From Grifola frondosa (Eukaryota > Basidiomycota > Agaricomycetes > Polyporales > Grifolaceae): DNA of 64,000 bases. Of the stretch, positions 36,201 through 48,812 are shown piece after piece; the first letter of the stretch is position 1; each line of letters begins with the position of its first letter. The translations under genes were made by a program, and so were the position numbers. The notes under the pieces are model-generated. The model worked only from the letters and a program-made list of their open reading frames with translations, was not told where the DNA came from and ran no database searches. The stretch spans positions 434,001-498,000 of the forward strand of contig LUGG01000015.1 of NCBI GenBank assembly GCA_001683735.1, read 5' to 3'.

Positions 36201-38279
36201 ATGGGACAGAACCCCGCCATATCCTGCTATTTCCCTCTGGCACATCCCGCCGGTGTACCTGACTTTCCTTTTCCGGAAATTTATACAACTTCAAATGCTT
36301 CCGTTCCCAGTTTGTCTCCGCGGAATACGCTGCGACGGTCTTATGTCCTTTGCAACAATATATGTTTCGTTTGTCTTCAGTCTTCATGCTTTCACGCTTT
36401 CTCTGCAATCTACATCTTCAAGTTCGACCAGCTGGTATTGTGCCTGAACAAGCCTCGACACATGCCCAGGGCGGTCAACGATTGTACCTGGGTCCTGGCG
36501 TCTGAGTGCGTAAGTTTGCTGTTTTCGTCTCCGGTCAGCTTCAAGGCAGTATTGATTGGAGATTTAACTTGTTGGTTGCGAAGCAATATTCTATACTAGC
36601 TTACCACGCCGAACTTTTCCCAGAGAATAGGTAGGCCGCGGAGGCTCATATAGTGAATTCCAAGTCGCTGATCTTGGCCAAGAGTGGCTTCATGCTTTAA
36701 AGAATGAAGTGCGCAGCCACTTCATTCGAGTATACTCACTCGAACTCGACGCACTCGTCGCAGGACACTTGCTTGGTGTGTGTACATTCGTCATCCTTGG
36801 GAACTGACGGACATATAAATAGGATGCAGTGACAGCAGCAAGATGACGCTGTACGTATATGCCAAGTTACGCACACGTCCTCCCAGATACACCCATTCTG
36901 TCGGTATATCGAGCTGCGGAGATAGTCTGTCACTGCCACCACGCAGGCCAACGTTCGACTACCCGAGCTTCCTAGAATTCAACGGAAACATTCTTCTCGC
37001 GCGCACGTCCTTTCCTAAATTAACACATGGCCAAGAATATCGCCCACGGAGGTTCACTGGCTCAGCGTGACATTACCCCGAACAAGAGGATCCGCCACTG
37101 CGCTGAAAAGTATGTACTTCTCCCTTTCATATCTGTGTTTTACGTCACAAGGACATCCTGCTACTTATGCCATGATCTAAAGACCTTGTTGCGATCATCT
37201 ACGATATCTCGTATTATTAAAGATATCGGTCCTTGTGGTATGGTCCTGTTTGGCATGAGCCTAAGCAGCAATATTGTCATGGGAAAGAGACCGCCCCGTG
37301 CTTGGACCGTCGGATTGCTTTGAGTTGAAATTGACCTTGCACGAACAGATATCTCCAACCCCAGGCATCGTCGCACTCGGTACCAAAACATTTCAGTACC
37401 TATTCTCGACGGAGCCCGTGCCGATGGTCTTCGTCTTCATGCACTCAATCCTTCCCGTCTTGACGTCAAACACGGGGCTCCGCGTGTCAAACGCAGCCCT
37501 GCAACGCCTGGCTTCTTGGTACCACACTGCAAATAGACAGGAAGGCGTCGCCGGTACGGTGGCTGTACCCGTCGTTCTGGTATCCTTCCTTCGGCACGGG
37601 ATTGACCTCTGCGTCGCCCGTCGCCTTTTATCTCGAAGCGTGCGCTGTCACTCGATGTGGCAGAGGAGAGTGTCCCGACATCGTACACTTTGAATCCCAA
37701 TAACATTTGGCGAGGACACGGCCGACGCACTACGAGCGTAGGGCGGAGCACCACATAGCGTGTGTGTCCTGGGTAATTCGACCATATATCGACGCACCTC
37801 CGACCATACGAAAACGGACTAGCCCATTTCACTAGTCGTCGAAGCCAGAAATTCTGTATCCCGCCTGTGTTTTAAACACACGGAAGCCTCGGGGTTTCTC
37901 GCACAGACGTCATGGAACGTCGAGTGGAGGGCGTTGCGCCGACTCGAAATCAGCTGCAAGAAGCGAGGCGCACGGTGATAAGAGAGTGCGAAGGGACGGG
38001 TGGGTCGCCAAACGCCGCATTCCTGCGTGGCGGAGGCATGTATTGTCCGCACTTTTTCCATAGTACTTATTGTTGACATAGACATCTGATTAAATTTATG
38101 GTCTACGCCGCGGACATGTCGCAGCAGATTGGGGTCAGAGAGTCACGAGATGGATTTCGAAGGGGAGCGCGAGTGCCACTGGAAGCAAACACAGGTAGAG
38201 GGGAAGAAGGGAAGAATATCGGCAGATGCATCATTTGTATCGCCCGCCGTCGTTTCGCAGCGCTCGTCGGCATGAAAAT
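33238..38279. repeat. Long dispersed repeat block B, copy 2 (B2)
   Basis: This is the second copy of block B, in the same orientation as 4268-9253 and about 5 kb long. It differs by numerous transitions (CG in one copy against CA or TG in the other is common), some indels of 1-30 bases and no large insertions. Like B1 it has no recognisable coding content; the ORFs on both strands are frame-inconsistent between copies. The right end runs into an inverted piece of the CSC1-like gene. Confidence 0.9.
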
Positions 38280-38750
38280 CGTTGGATGGAATTGTAAATA
38301 CACGCATGCAATCACCGTACACCATAGCGCCTAAAGTAGTGTCCGATACACAAGTCCATCCGCTTCAGCCAAAAAAAAAACAGCACCAGAACAACAACAT
38401 GCGGGCCTCTTCTATAGTACGCAGCACAAGTCACTGTACTGCACATATGCACAAAAGGTGCACGAAAGAACATGAATCGCGAGCCTCAAGACTCAAGTTC
38501 GATACGCTCCCCGCCCCGTATTGGGCTCGCTGCCTAGCCTTGGTGGAGGTGGTGGTGGCGAGATGCCTGCCGACTCGGAAGATTTGGTCTACGTACCAGT
38601 ATGTACATATGCATTGGGAGCTGCCGGGACGAGCTGTAAAGCAGATTCGCCCTTTGGTGGGGGATAGACATACCCGGCGACAAGCTCAGAGCGCTCCTGC
38701 TCACCATCGCGCTCGCATCTAAATACCCAGGCATTCTCTGTAAGAGATAG
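38248..38750 (-). pseudogene. Inverted fragment of the 3' end of the CSC1-like gene
   Basis: Read on the minus strand, this segment aligns with the last exon and 3' flank of the CSC1-like gene (about 43640-44255 on the plus strand), with many substitutions and several indels. Shared landmarks in the order of this copy are the GAAAATCGTTGGATGGAATT stretch, the CAACAACAT run next to the stop-codon region, the codons for the proline-rich tail, and the exon start near 38745. It lacks the membrane domain and cannot make a functional protein. The copy lies about 4.9 kb from its parent in inverted orientation, flanking the YIH1-like gene and most of the CSC1-like gene. Confidence 0.85.
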
Positions 38751-38967
38751 TCACGTCAGTATTTGATGAATGTAAGAGCTCATGGGCGGAGGCATTACAC
38801 AATCTATATCATCCGTAATTCAAATAAAGATTGACACACCTTCCATATCATGAGAAAATAACTAGTTTGTTTCGCTAATGGTTGAAGGCAGAGCCGTTTT
38901 CCGCTTATTTCAAAACCAAACTCCAGCAGGGCCTTCCAGACGTCGTCGCAGGTCCAGCACGTCGAAT
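38751..38967. other. Intergenic, 3' of the YIH1-like gene
   Basis: This is AT-rich sequence between the inverted CSC1 fragment and the YIH1-like stop codon. Nothing specific is seen. Confidence 0.5.
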
Positions 38968-39882
38968 TCAAAGTCCAGTGACACGATCGGAGTGTGATCG
39001 GGACGTGCGAATGCTAGCAACCCTCGCCACCAACAGCGGTATGTTCAGAAGAAATTGTTTGGCGAGCCTGCCCGTTCCATCAGTGGGATGACACTTTGCA
39101 GATTCTCGCAGTCTCGCACACACCTTCAAACTCGACTTGACACTCTTGATGGCCTTTTCGCGAGCAGCCACGAGCCGCTTCGCCCTGGCAATGTCCAGCG
39201 ATTCCTCAAGAGATGCATAGTCAGGAGCTTTTCTAGATGTCGACGTAGCCGAATCACGAGGAAGAGCCGTGGCAGACTCAGACGACCCAGCGGAGGAGAG
39301 CTGAACCAATTCGGCGCGGAGGGAGGCGAGAATATCGTCCAAGGAGGAGAGCGTGGCTATGAGTCCCGCCATGTCGTCCTTCAGCCGAAAAGTATGGCAC
39401 ACGTCGCGCGCGCAGAGTTGGATATGTTCGAAGCGGGCGGGCCCAGCAGCTCACCTCCGAACCTGAAACGCTCTCCGTGATGATTGGCGCACGCTGGCAG
39501 CGATGCGCACTCACCAGCGACTGATGATTACGACAGCATCTATGACGCCCTCCTCCTGCATGACCTTCAACACTCGTCCGCCAGCATATTTCTCGCCATC
39601 ATCGTCGGAACCGGATACGAGCTCGAAGTCGTCCGTCCCGCCTAGTCCAGTCTTTCCGGTCTTGAGCACCATACACCGCCATGCCGCAATCTCGTGCGAT
39701 GCACGCCTCGAGCCGTGCAAGACATGCTTGAGGTGGTTGATCGCCCTACGCGCTTCCTCGAGGGTGGTGGCAGGATAAACGTTGGCCACGAAGAGCGAGC
39801 CTCTGTCTCTAATTTCTTGGGAAATGGCCAAAGCGTTGGGTGCAGGGCGAGATGACTTCACGAATGAATCGAGGTTGGACAT
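38968..39882 (-). CDS. YIH1/IMPACT-family protein
   Basis: The first exon (39882-39515) starts MSNLDSFVKSSRPAPNALA and contains the IMPACT/UPF0029 core: SQEIRDRGSLFVANVYPA, EARRAINHLKHVLHGSRRA, SHEIAAWRCMVLKTGKTG, DDDGEKYAGG, GVIDAVVIISRW. An intron splits the Trp codon; exon 2 (from 39462) continues FGGELLGP and then the C-terminal helix DVCHTFRLKDDMAGLIATL and a coiled-coil tail. YIH1/IMPACT proteins bind GCN1 and restrain the amino-acid-starvation kinase GCN2. No RWD domain is visible before the core, so this is a short form. Two small indels between FGGELLGP and CHTFRL (about 39430-39400) break the frame and may be sequence errors. The last roughly 50 codons after SVKSSLK may be intronic or artefactual; the true end is uncertain. 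It is divergently transcribed from the CSC1-like gene. Confidence 0.78.
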
Positions 39883-40218
39883 GTCTGTTGCATAGCTGTG
39901 AGTGATAAGCCTCGTTCGAAATGGCTCCTTTGTATTATCAGTAACAAAATTACTTACCGGTAACAAAGTAATTTTGTTAACGAAGTGTAATCGGAACTGC
40001 TCACGCCCCGTAAAGTATTACGGCAGAACTAAATAACCTTATTAATTCGGGGGTACTACAATGCAGCAGCCATCTTTAGCTTTTGTTCTCTTCTCGAAAC
40101 GCTGAGAAGGGCTTTGTTGGCCTTTCTTCTCCACCACCACCTCTACACGGACGACAAGACTGCCAATTTTCGCCCCGAATACACTTCCATTCTTTATTAA
40201 CCTCGCGTTCTCTACAAC
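39883..40218. promoter_or_regulatory. Divergent promoter with a perfect inverted repeat
   Basis: This 336-bp region separates the start codons of the YIH1-like and CSC1-like genes. It holds a perfect 14-bp inverted repeat, TAACAAAATTACTT at 39942-39955 and its complement at 39966-39979, with a 10-base spacer. Pyrimidine-rich tracts lie upstream of the CSC1-like ATG. Confidence 0.55.
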
Positions 40219-43200
40219 ATGTCTGGCAATCTCGACGACCTGATTGACCAGACGTCCCAGCTGCGGACGCTGGCGCCCGCAGCTGTTGCTTCCCAGGTGG
40301 GCCTAATGAGTTTGGTTTCAGTAAGTGGGCAGTGCGCGATGCCGTGATGCAGTCGGGTGATGCGTGTGCGTGCGTCTTAGGTCGCGACCGTGGTCGTCTT
40401 CAACATCTTGCGACCTCGTAACAAGGTCAGTGCAAGTGAATTTGACTTTAACGAGGGTTTACCTTGTTTTTAGATTGTATACGAGCCAAAGGTCAAATAT
40501 CACGTCGGCGACAAGACACCCCGCGCGCGTCCGACTCCCTCCTGGGATGGTCTCCCGCTACTACACACCAAAGAACCGGAGCTGGTCGACAAGATCGGGC
40601 TCGATGCCGCATTGTTCCTTCGCTTTCTCCGCATGGCTCGCTGGCTGTTCACATGCATCGCCCTCCTCACCTGCGCGGTCCTCATCCCGATCAACGTCGT
40701 CTACAACCTCCGGCACGTCGACCCCAAGGGCCGCGACGTGCTGTCGATGATGACGATCCGGGACGTGGCCGGCAACTTTCTGTTCGCGCACCGTCCAGTA
40801 TCCTGGTGAGCTTCCTGTGATGGGATTCGTGTATGTGCACTGGAAGGAGGTGGTGCGGCTGCGGCGGGACTGGTTCCGGTCGCCCGAGTACGTGCAGTCG
40901 TTCTACGCACGCACGCTCATCGTCACGGAGGTGCCAAAGAAGCTGCAGTCCGACGAGGGCTTGCGGGCGATCTTCGAGTCGGTGCAGGTGCCATACCCGA
41001 CGACGTCGGTTCACATTGGCAGGAAGGTGGGAAGGCTGCCGGAACTGATCGAGTACTACAACGACACGGTCAAGCAGCTGGAGCAGGTGCTCGTGACATA
41101 TCTGAAGGGCGGCAGGATTAGCAAAAAGAGGCCGACTGTGACGATCGGCGGGTTCATGGGATGTGGCGGGGTGAAGAAGGATGCGATCGATTTCTACACG
41201 TACGTCGATTCACGGCCATGTACACTAGCATTGTCTGAAATAATCATGCAGCGCCAAGTTGGCGCGACTGGAAAAGACCGTGGAAGAATACCGCGCGCAG
41301 ATCGACCAACGTCAGCCGGAAGGCTATGGGTTTGCATCGATGGCGGCGATTCCTTATGCACATATCGTGGCGAACCTTTTGCGGAACAAGCATCCGAAGA
41401 AGTCGACCATCACTTTGGCTCCAAATCCGAAGGATATCGTGAGTGATGATGTTGTTAGTCTGGAAATCCTTGTAACGCTGCTCTTCATTCAGGTCTGGAA
41501 GAACTTGAGCTGCACGAAGTCGGAGATATCACGAAAACAAGCACTCGGGTGGATCTGGCTGATCGCGGTGTGCTTCTTCAATACGGTCCCTCTCTTCATC
41601 ATCTCCATTCTTGCAAATCTGGCCTCCGTGCGTTGCGACTATCCTTGATTCTATCTATTGAAGCGTATTTATTCCATGATTTCTTTTACAGCTGACGGCG
41701 TTTGTTCCGTTCCTGCGCGACTGGTCGAATGCCTCCCCAGGCTCGTTCACCATCATCTCCGGCGTCCTGCCTCCCGCAGTGTCCGCACTGTTCGGATATG
41801 CACTACCCATCATCATGCGTAAACTCACAAAGTACATGGGTGCTTTTACACATTCACGGCTTGATCGTGCTGTCATCGCGCGCTATTTCGCGTTCTTGGT
41901 CATCTCTCAGCTAATTATCTTCACCTTGATCGGTGTTATCTTCAGTGAGCGATACCGTTGTATTTGTGATGACGATTTTGAACACCTGTAATAGACTCCG
42001 TCAAGGAAATCATCACACAAGTCGGCGAGCACCAGAGCTTCCAGACTATCCTCAATAATCTCGACAGTCAGTCCCTTGAAACATTGCCATATCTACGAAT
42101 CCTCATCAATTACTTGTCTCACAGGACTACCTGCGACGGTCGCCAGGACATACATCGACCAAGCCTCGTACTGGCTGACATATTTCCCGTACGTCAATGT
42201 AGTATGACTCCGTGACTTGCATTTATCAATCGTTCCAAGGCTTCGTGGTTTCCTAGTCTTGTTTGACCTTGCTCAAATCATCAACCTTGTTGTCGTGTTC
42301 GGCAAGACACAGTGCGTAACCAGTACTTGGGGTGGCTGAGCTATACTAGATTGACGTGAATCGGTCCTGCGGTACAGCCTTTTAGGTCGGACGCCTCGTG
42401 AGATCCGCGAATGGACACAACCGCCCGAGTTCCCATACGCTATCTATTAGTGAGTCTCTTGTTCCACCATTATCTTCGACTTGACCTTACCTGCATCGTC
42501 ATTAGCTCCAATCTGGTATGGGCTTTGGTGATAGTTGTGGGATTCTCACTGATTGTTGTCTACAGTTGTTTATGGGAGTTGTTGGCATGTTCTTCGCACC
42601 GCTCGCGCCATTGGTCTGCGTAGCTGCTGCTGTCGTATTCTGGGTCAGCTCCTGGGTGTACAAGTATCAGCTCATGTTTGTTTTCGTCTCCAAAGTCGAG
42701 TCAGGCGGAGTAAGTCGTCAATTGTAAGACTTTCCTCATTGTTATTGACTAGATTGCAGCGGTTGTGGAACGTGGTTATCAATCGCTTGCTTGTGGGGAT
42801 GCTGCTCATGCAAGCAATCATGATTCTCAGTATGCCGATTCACCCGTGTTCCCGAGGCAGTGAACTAACATGCGTGTTTAGCCATCGGTCTCCAATACAC
42901 CTTCAAGTCCCTCTACTGGCTCTCGACTATCCCACCTTTATTCTTCGTTCTCGCGTTCAAGATATATCTCTCTCGCACGTTTCAACCTTCCTTCCGCTAC
43001 TACATCCCAACGGAAGACGAGCTCCGTGCCGCCCACGTACACTCCAAACGCGCCGATAACGTAGGAAACAGATTGGAGAAGCGCTTTGGCCATCCTGCGT
43101 TACACTCGGAGCTGTTCATGCCCATGGTCCATGCCAACATGACCCATCTGCTCACAGAAGTGTACACCGGTAAGATCAAAAACGTGCAAGCGAAGCTGGA

Positions 43201-44072
43201 CGACCTCGGAGGCCACGAGATCGACGCTCATGTGGTTGCAGGAGGCATCAAGATTGCTGGTATCGAAGAGGTCCGTATATCATTTTGCTGCACGCGCGCG
43301 CGAGAATGTTGTGTGGCTGACGCCCTCCATAGCGCGATCTCGAGTACGACCCTGCGCTGTACCAGCGGGATCGTGGCGAGCTCGACTGGGACGCTCGCTC
43401 CGCCTCATCCGTGAACTTGCTCTCTCCCGACATGTCCAAGTCACCGCTCTATGCCGACAGCGGCCGCGCATCCCCCGCGCCGTCCAAGTTCGCAGGCTAT
43501 GACCGATATCTTGCGCAGGGACCTCAACCTGAGATTGAGCTCGCTCGGCTCGATGCTGACCAACAACCACTACTAGCTGCTCCGGTGAGAATACACTCTT
43601 GCGTCTGTCGGTTCGCTGTGAGTACTGATTCAACTGCCTCCCGTAGGGAACACCGGGGTATTTCGACGCGAGCGCGCTGGCGAGTAGAAGTGCTATGAGC
43701 TTGTCATCGGGGTATACCTATCCCCCTCCAATGGGCGAAGCTGCGCCACTACCACCCGTTCCTGCGGCTTCCAATGCGTATGGATATGCCGGTGAGGGCT
43801 ATAGAGAAGCCCCGGTACATAGACCAAATCCTCCGAGTCGGCAGGCGTCTGGATACGCTTCCTCAGCTCCATATGGAGGCTATGCCTCGCCATCATCACC
43901 ACCACCGCCACCACCCGGGCTGGGCGGCGCGCCCAATATGGCGGGGCGGGGACATATCGAGGTTGAGTCTCGAGTCTCGCGCTTGTTGTTCTGGGATTGC
44001 TGTGTTTTTGGGCTCCTGTTCTCAATCTTTTGCGTATATGTGCATTATAGTGACTCTTGCTGCGTATTATAG
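40219..44072 (+). CDS. CSC1/OSCA-family (RSN1-like, DUF221) membrane channel protein
   Basis: The start at 40219 opens a 34-codon exon beginning MSGNLDDLIDQTS. Later exons follow with clean GT-AG sites (40381-40425, 40474 onward to about 41199, 41252-41438, 41493-41627, 41693-41944, 41995 onward and more). The N-terminal helix reads VATVVVFNILRP. The cytosolic domain has HWKEVVRLRRDWFRSPEY, FYARTLIVTEVPKK, YYNDTVKQLE and IVANLL. The seven-helix RSN1_7TM core includes WKNLS, FNTVPLFIISILANLAS, SGVLPPAVSALFGYALPI, FLVLFDLAQIINLVV and MFFAPLAPLV. The C-terminal tail is Pro/Tyr/Gly-rich (YPPPMGE, SPPPPPPGLGG). The family forms osmosensitive, calcium-permeable channels or lipid scramblases in the plasma membrane. 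Around 40787-40830 two extra C bases and one missing G disturb the frame between FLFAH and MGFVYVHW; elsewhere exons are intact, so I treat this as probable sequence error. Confidence 0.88.
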
Positions 44073-44900
44073 AATGAAGTTTCATATGTTGTTGTTCTGG
44101 TGCTGTTTCTTTTTCTTTTTTGGCTGACGCGGATGGACTTGTGAATCGGACACTACTCTAGGCTTTATGGTGTACGATGATTGCATGCGTACATTGACAA
44201 TTCCATCCAACGATTTTCATGTCGATGATCGCTGCGAAACAACGACCATGACTACGAGAAACATTCAGAGGTTTCCATCTACCTCAGGTTAGTCCTCAAG
44301 GTGTATTGTACTTATTATGTGTGTTCTTTGGGTGTTCTTCACTTCAAAAACAAGATTCCTTCCCTCATTATGGGATCATTTGTTCACATGCTTAAAATAA
44401 TAAAGACTCCACAAGCAAATATATAAGGCCGGGATGGTCACGGCTATATTGTATTGACAGCTAGTAACACAACAGTGCTGGAAAGCGACGGACTCTATGG
44501 ACTAACAATACATGAAATGCTCCGCAGAATAATAGTTTGCCACGGAGGCATTAGTCGACTACTGGGCGATAGCAAAAACAACACGACACAGATAGTATAG
44601 TTCATCTGCACAGCCCGCGAAGGAGTGAATACCAGCGTCTCATAGCCATGGCACCTGGCACGGCTCTTTTTGCATTGGTGACTGGGGTCGGGAGCTCAGA
44701 AAGATTGAGCGGGGAGTGCGGAGGGGATAAAGGAAAGATAAAATAATAGAGTCGAAGGAAGGGTGTGTCGCAAGGAGAAGAACATGATCAGAGGCAACGA
44801 GCGCCGCTACCGTGCGTAACACGCCGCCGTATGTGGCTCTCAAAAGACTTCTGAGAGCTCGATCTTGAAAACAGAAAAAGGTGTCAGAAACTTGTCAACT
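44073..44900. other. 3' flank of the CSC1-like gene and intergenic DNA
   Basis: The first 180 bases are the source of the inverted fragment at 38248-38750. The rest is AT-rich with no recognisable gene. Confidence 0.55.
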
Positions 44901-44924
44901 GGAATTAAATAGTGAATCATCGTA

Positions 44925-45390
44925 CCGGTATGGGCTCCACAACGGGCTCGGAGGCCAATCCATTGGATGGTGTCGCAGGAATGACAGCATCGACTGATGG
45001 AGTCTTTGTAAGAGCTGCGATTATGTCAAGGAGTTCAGCCACCACAGATCCGAGTGCGGCCGTGCTGTCCGGTGTCGGCGTCGGCGTCGTGGTATCCTCG
45101 GTAGTCTATGTCAGAAAAGCGTCAATCAGCAACGAGTATTTGGCAGCATTGATGGAGCACGCACATTGTCGGCATCGTCTGCGTTATCGGGTACCTCGAA
45201 TAAGCAGCCAGCCTGACGGCAATTTCTGCGCTCGACAGGCCATTCTGAGGTATATACCTGCGGAGCAGCGAATATCTTGACATCGTCTGCTACCGGTGAG
45301 GTGAGCGCTGCAGCGGCAGACAAGGTTGTGGCAGGCTACACGAAATATATTAAACGAGCGAACGGTAAGTAGGACGATATCCGACATACC
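44925..45390 (-). CDS. Possible small gene, unrecognised
   Basis: On the minus strand, acceptor-like CATAG (about 45104) leads into TTEDTTTPTPTPDSTAALGS and VVAELLDIIAALTKTPS, a Thr/Pro-rich linker plus amphipathic helix. An upstream exon could begin at 45387 (MSDIVLLTVRSFNIF) or 45323 (MSAAAALTSPVADDVK). Composition suggests a secreted or surface protein, but no family is recognised and the exon structure is uncertain. Confidence 0.3.
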
Positions 45391-46449
45391 AATTCAGCAG
45401 GTGCCTGTTCTGCGAAGCGACAGCTCTCCGAAGCACAACTTCTTACAGACAGATGGGCGGGTGCCCTCTCTGGTATCGGTGCAGCGTGGGTAAGAGGGAA
45501 CGCTGAGCACTGGTCAGAATAATATATAGCCGGGAAAAAATGCGAAGACTGACCTCCAACGAAAAGAGCAGAAATAGCGACGGCGCGGGTGAGGATAAAG
45601 ATAGCAACCATGTCTGCTACTGGCAATGGAAGTGTTCCAAAGGAGGATGCGAATGTTGGGGTATCGCAAAGGGAGAACACCGCGGATAAAATATGCCAGT
45701 GAGACGAGGGTCTCCATGGTGGGCACACAGGTTTTATAACCCGTTGCATTGCAGAAGCATTCGGATAGAGAGCTGAAAGGACTTCACGAATAAGGCAATA
45801 AGCCCCATTACAGTGGGTAACAGCATCTAGAAGCATATTGCCATTTTGAGTAGTGTCTTTGTTACCGGTCTTGAAGTTCGCCTGCAAAAGTTTATCAAGA
45901 ACCTTGGTTTCGAAAAAATACCTGTTTTGATCAAGCGTTAGCGAATTTTTCGCCTTCCGTCTTTGGACATCCTTGTTTTCACAATCACGTTGGCGAGTCG
46001 GCGACAAAGTTGATTTCTGATAGCTTGCGGTTCTCAAAACCAAGCCATGTGGTATCCCGCTAGTCCGACATTGCTCATACCTATGATCTGTTTTCAACCA
46101 CACAAAGCGTTCTAGAGTTCAAGTTGGAAGGCAACATACCGGTATCTGTAGTGCGGCAGACGCCGTTCCTTTGCCGTTGGGATACCAGACAAAGTATCTC
46201 CGGTATCAAAGCTGTCACGTTTTCCTCGGAAATCATGTGGCTTATGCTCAAGTCAGGGAAGAGATAAGTGAGTATACGAACCTCCTCATACGCTCCGTTT
46301 GGTTCCGCGTGAGCTGGACACTCCTGGCAACTCACAGTCCAAATATGGAAAGTAGAATGGATGTGCTCGAAGGAGGTTATTTTTTGAAACCATTCGGGCC
46401 CATCCTCATGATCAAGTGTATCATTCTTCCACCAATTTTCACCATGCAA
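45391..46449 (-). CDS. Possible multi-exon gene, unrecognised
   Basis: Two overlapping minus-strand frames are open here: 46449-46081 (MHGENWWKNDTLDHEDGPEW, HSTFHIWTVSCQECPAH) and 46103-45336 (LDKLLQANFKTGNKDTTQNG, then hydrophobic PLPVADMVAIFILTRAVAIS). Several GT-AG pairs are possible, for example around 46078-46010. I cannot assign a family, and the frame may be chance. Confidence 0.3.
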
Positions 46450-47977
46450 TTCGCCACCACCAATGGAATTTACGTTGTCAGAAGAGAACTGGCTCTTCCG
46501 CTAATGACTTGTTGAGCATATTAACTACCGAAAGGCACCACGGCCACCGTGGTCAGCGGAAGTTGCGTTGAGTCTGTTCCGGGTGAAATTTTCAGCTCTC
46601 TTCTAGGTCCCTTATTGAGCTCCTCACGATAGATTGATGCCACCCGGGTCCAGCCCATACGTCTACGCTATTCCTTCACGCCTACCTCATCTTTCTTTCT
46701 AGGTTTGTGCTATGATGCTCGAGTACCTTAAGTTTGCTCTAGTAGCTTAGTACGAGTTCATCAGCATCTGAAGTCCTCGGTCTAATGCCACATTTTTTCT
46801 CGCTAGTGCTCCAGTAGTTTCTTTCTAAATTCGGAGGTTCCTGCCACAGCCTACGGGTGTGCTGTTGCGGCCCGCTTACGTCTCCGCCACATCCTCTCTT
46901 TCTCACCTAGAGACCAGCGTGTATCAACACTGTGAGTTCTGATTTCTGAACTGCATTCTTCCCTCGTGCGGCGAAATTCTTGAATTGGAGTCCTGTAGAT
47001 TGTCTCAACTTCTCCGTCAACAGGCGCACTGCTCCAGACAACGGGAAGCCTTGGCATTCCCTTCAGAAGCTGGCTCCATACGAAGCACTCTCCAAGATGC
47101 TCTCGTACTGGTATCCCTTGTTGCTGCAAAGGCCTTCTAGTGACTTCCTCTCTTCCGTATCTAGTCCCCTAGGTAGATTCCTGAACACTCTGTCTCCAGG
47201 GCGTCATATCAGCAAAACGCTTTTCGCTACGTTCAGCAGGAAGTACCGACATTGTTTCCTCCATTCTCGTGCCTCACATTTCCCGCATTTCAGAAAACAC
47301 ACGCTCAGCGCTCCGGTCGTCAAGTACGAAGTTGGCGCGCATCCCACATTGTTTCCTCATCCAGGGCGATCAATGCTACGTTGAATTAGACGTGCGTGCG
47401 TCCGCACTTTCGACTGTTGTCATGTTGATTCATTAGGTTGCCCCAGTGGCTGTATCTTCTCAGGTGTTCGCCAGGTGTCTCACTCGTCTATGCCGGCATT
47501 GCGAAGTCGTTGCTCTTCATGCACGAAAACCACTCTCCACACGCCGAGGTTGCACAAACGTTTGTCCAGCGCATGTTCAACGCTCCGTCTTCACGCGTAT
47601 CTTATTTCCGCTGATCATAGCATTAACGCCATACGGCATGTGATAACTGCATTCGATCCAACAGATAGAAAAGACGAGAACCCGGCCAAAAATATATACA
47701 CACAGGAACGAAGTATAGTAAAAGCACAGAGGCGTGTACAGTCCATCTATCATCCACAAACACAGAGCAACAAGCGTCGGGAATCACAACCAAGAAAACC
47801 AAGGGCACTTAGAATCACAACCAACTACCCGGCAGAAGATCACAAACACACAAACATACAAACACGTAGATAAGTACTGACAGAGAGCGGATGGTATATG
47901 TTCGACAGACAGGTCACGATATGGGTATACAGAAACCGTTCAGACACTCAGTCAGCGAGAAGCAGTCCCAAACATGT
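46450..47977. other. Intergenic or undetermined
   Basis: There are short ORFs on both strands (the longest are 134 codons at 46980-47384 and 132 codons at 47475-47873, both plus). Composition is Ser/Arg/His-rich with no domain features and no convincing introns. I do not call a gene here. Confidence 0.5.
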
Positions 47978-48812
47978 CTACAGCGCAAGCGCGATAAGGA
48001 TGAGCGGTACGACCGCAAGACCGCCGATCCGGACCGCACGCTCAGCACCAGCCGAGCTCGATTTCGACGTCGTGCTGGGATTCGCACTCCCACTTACACT
48101 CCCATTCGAGCTCGACGACTGGGAGCCCGGGGACGTCGAAGAGGGAGACGCGCTCGAGCTAGTTTGCGACGCGGTGCCATTCAGGCGAATCGCATTGCGC
48201 TGCGCAGCCATGTCAGCTCTCCCCAGTGAACGACTCGAACGCAATGGACGCACCTGGAAGCCCGCTAGAGTCGCCGTCGAGCTATCGTTCGCGTTGATGA
48301 CGCCGACGCCGCCATCGCCGCACGTGTTGAAGTCGAAGAACCACAGTGTCGAGTTGTCGATGATGGACACGGGGAGCGTCGTGATCGCGGTACCGTTCAC
48401 GGTGTCGCGGAACATCGAATCGAACCCGTTGATGGTGCTGTTCGTGTCATGAATGGGAACGCAGGGAGCGCCGAAAGTGGATTGCGTCGCCGTGTGGTTG
48501 CCCAACGTGACTGGGGAGGAATGGTCAGTCAAAACAAAGTTGACGAGATATTCAACACGAGTCATGTGACTCACAGTTGAATGTCACCGTGTCCCCGATG
48601 TCAGCATGAACCTCGGCTGGTTCAAAGACGGTGGTCGCGTTGTCGGTAGTGTTGTGACCCACAGTGATGACGATGTCCTTCGACGTAACTGCGGCCACAG
48701 CAGCGAACTAAACGACGCGTATTGACGCGACACAATTGGTGTTCATCAGCAAACGTTCCGCCACATGTAAAACGCGACTTACAGCAGACACGATGAAGGA
48801 CAAAGTATGCAT
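47978..48812 (-). CDS. Cupredoxin-like extracellular GPI-anchored protein
   Basis: There are four exons on the minus strand. 48812-48783 encodes a signal peptide start, MHTLSFIVSA, and continues after a GTAAGT intron. 48707-48575 encodes FAAVAAVTSKDIVITVGHN, VFEPAEVHADIGDTVTFN. 48510-48254 encodes TLGNHTATQSTFGAPCVP, INGFDSMF, LWFFDFNTCGDGGVG, TLAGFQ. 48199-47978 encodes a Ser-rich stalk and the hydrophobic C-terminus GGLAVVPLILIALAL typical of a GPI-attachment signal. The beta-sandwich pattern, with HTATQSTF and the later Cys plus GVGV stretch, fits fungal serine-rich cupredoxin-like proteins of the cell surface. Several Asn-x-Ser/Thr sites suggest glycosylation. The last intron is 54 bases and in frame, so it could be retained. 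Start and stop are both clear and no frameshift is needed. Confidence 0.85.

Noticed and set aside
46851..47873. Possible genes on both strands between the unrecognised ORFs and the cupredoxin-like gene
   Set aside because: No conserved motif, no convincing splice structure, and frames no longer than expected by chance.
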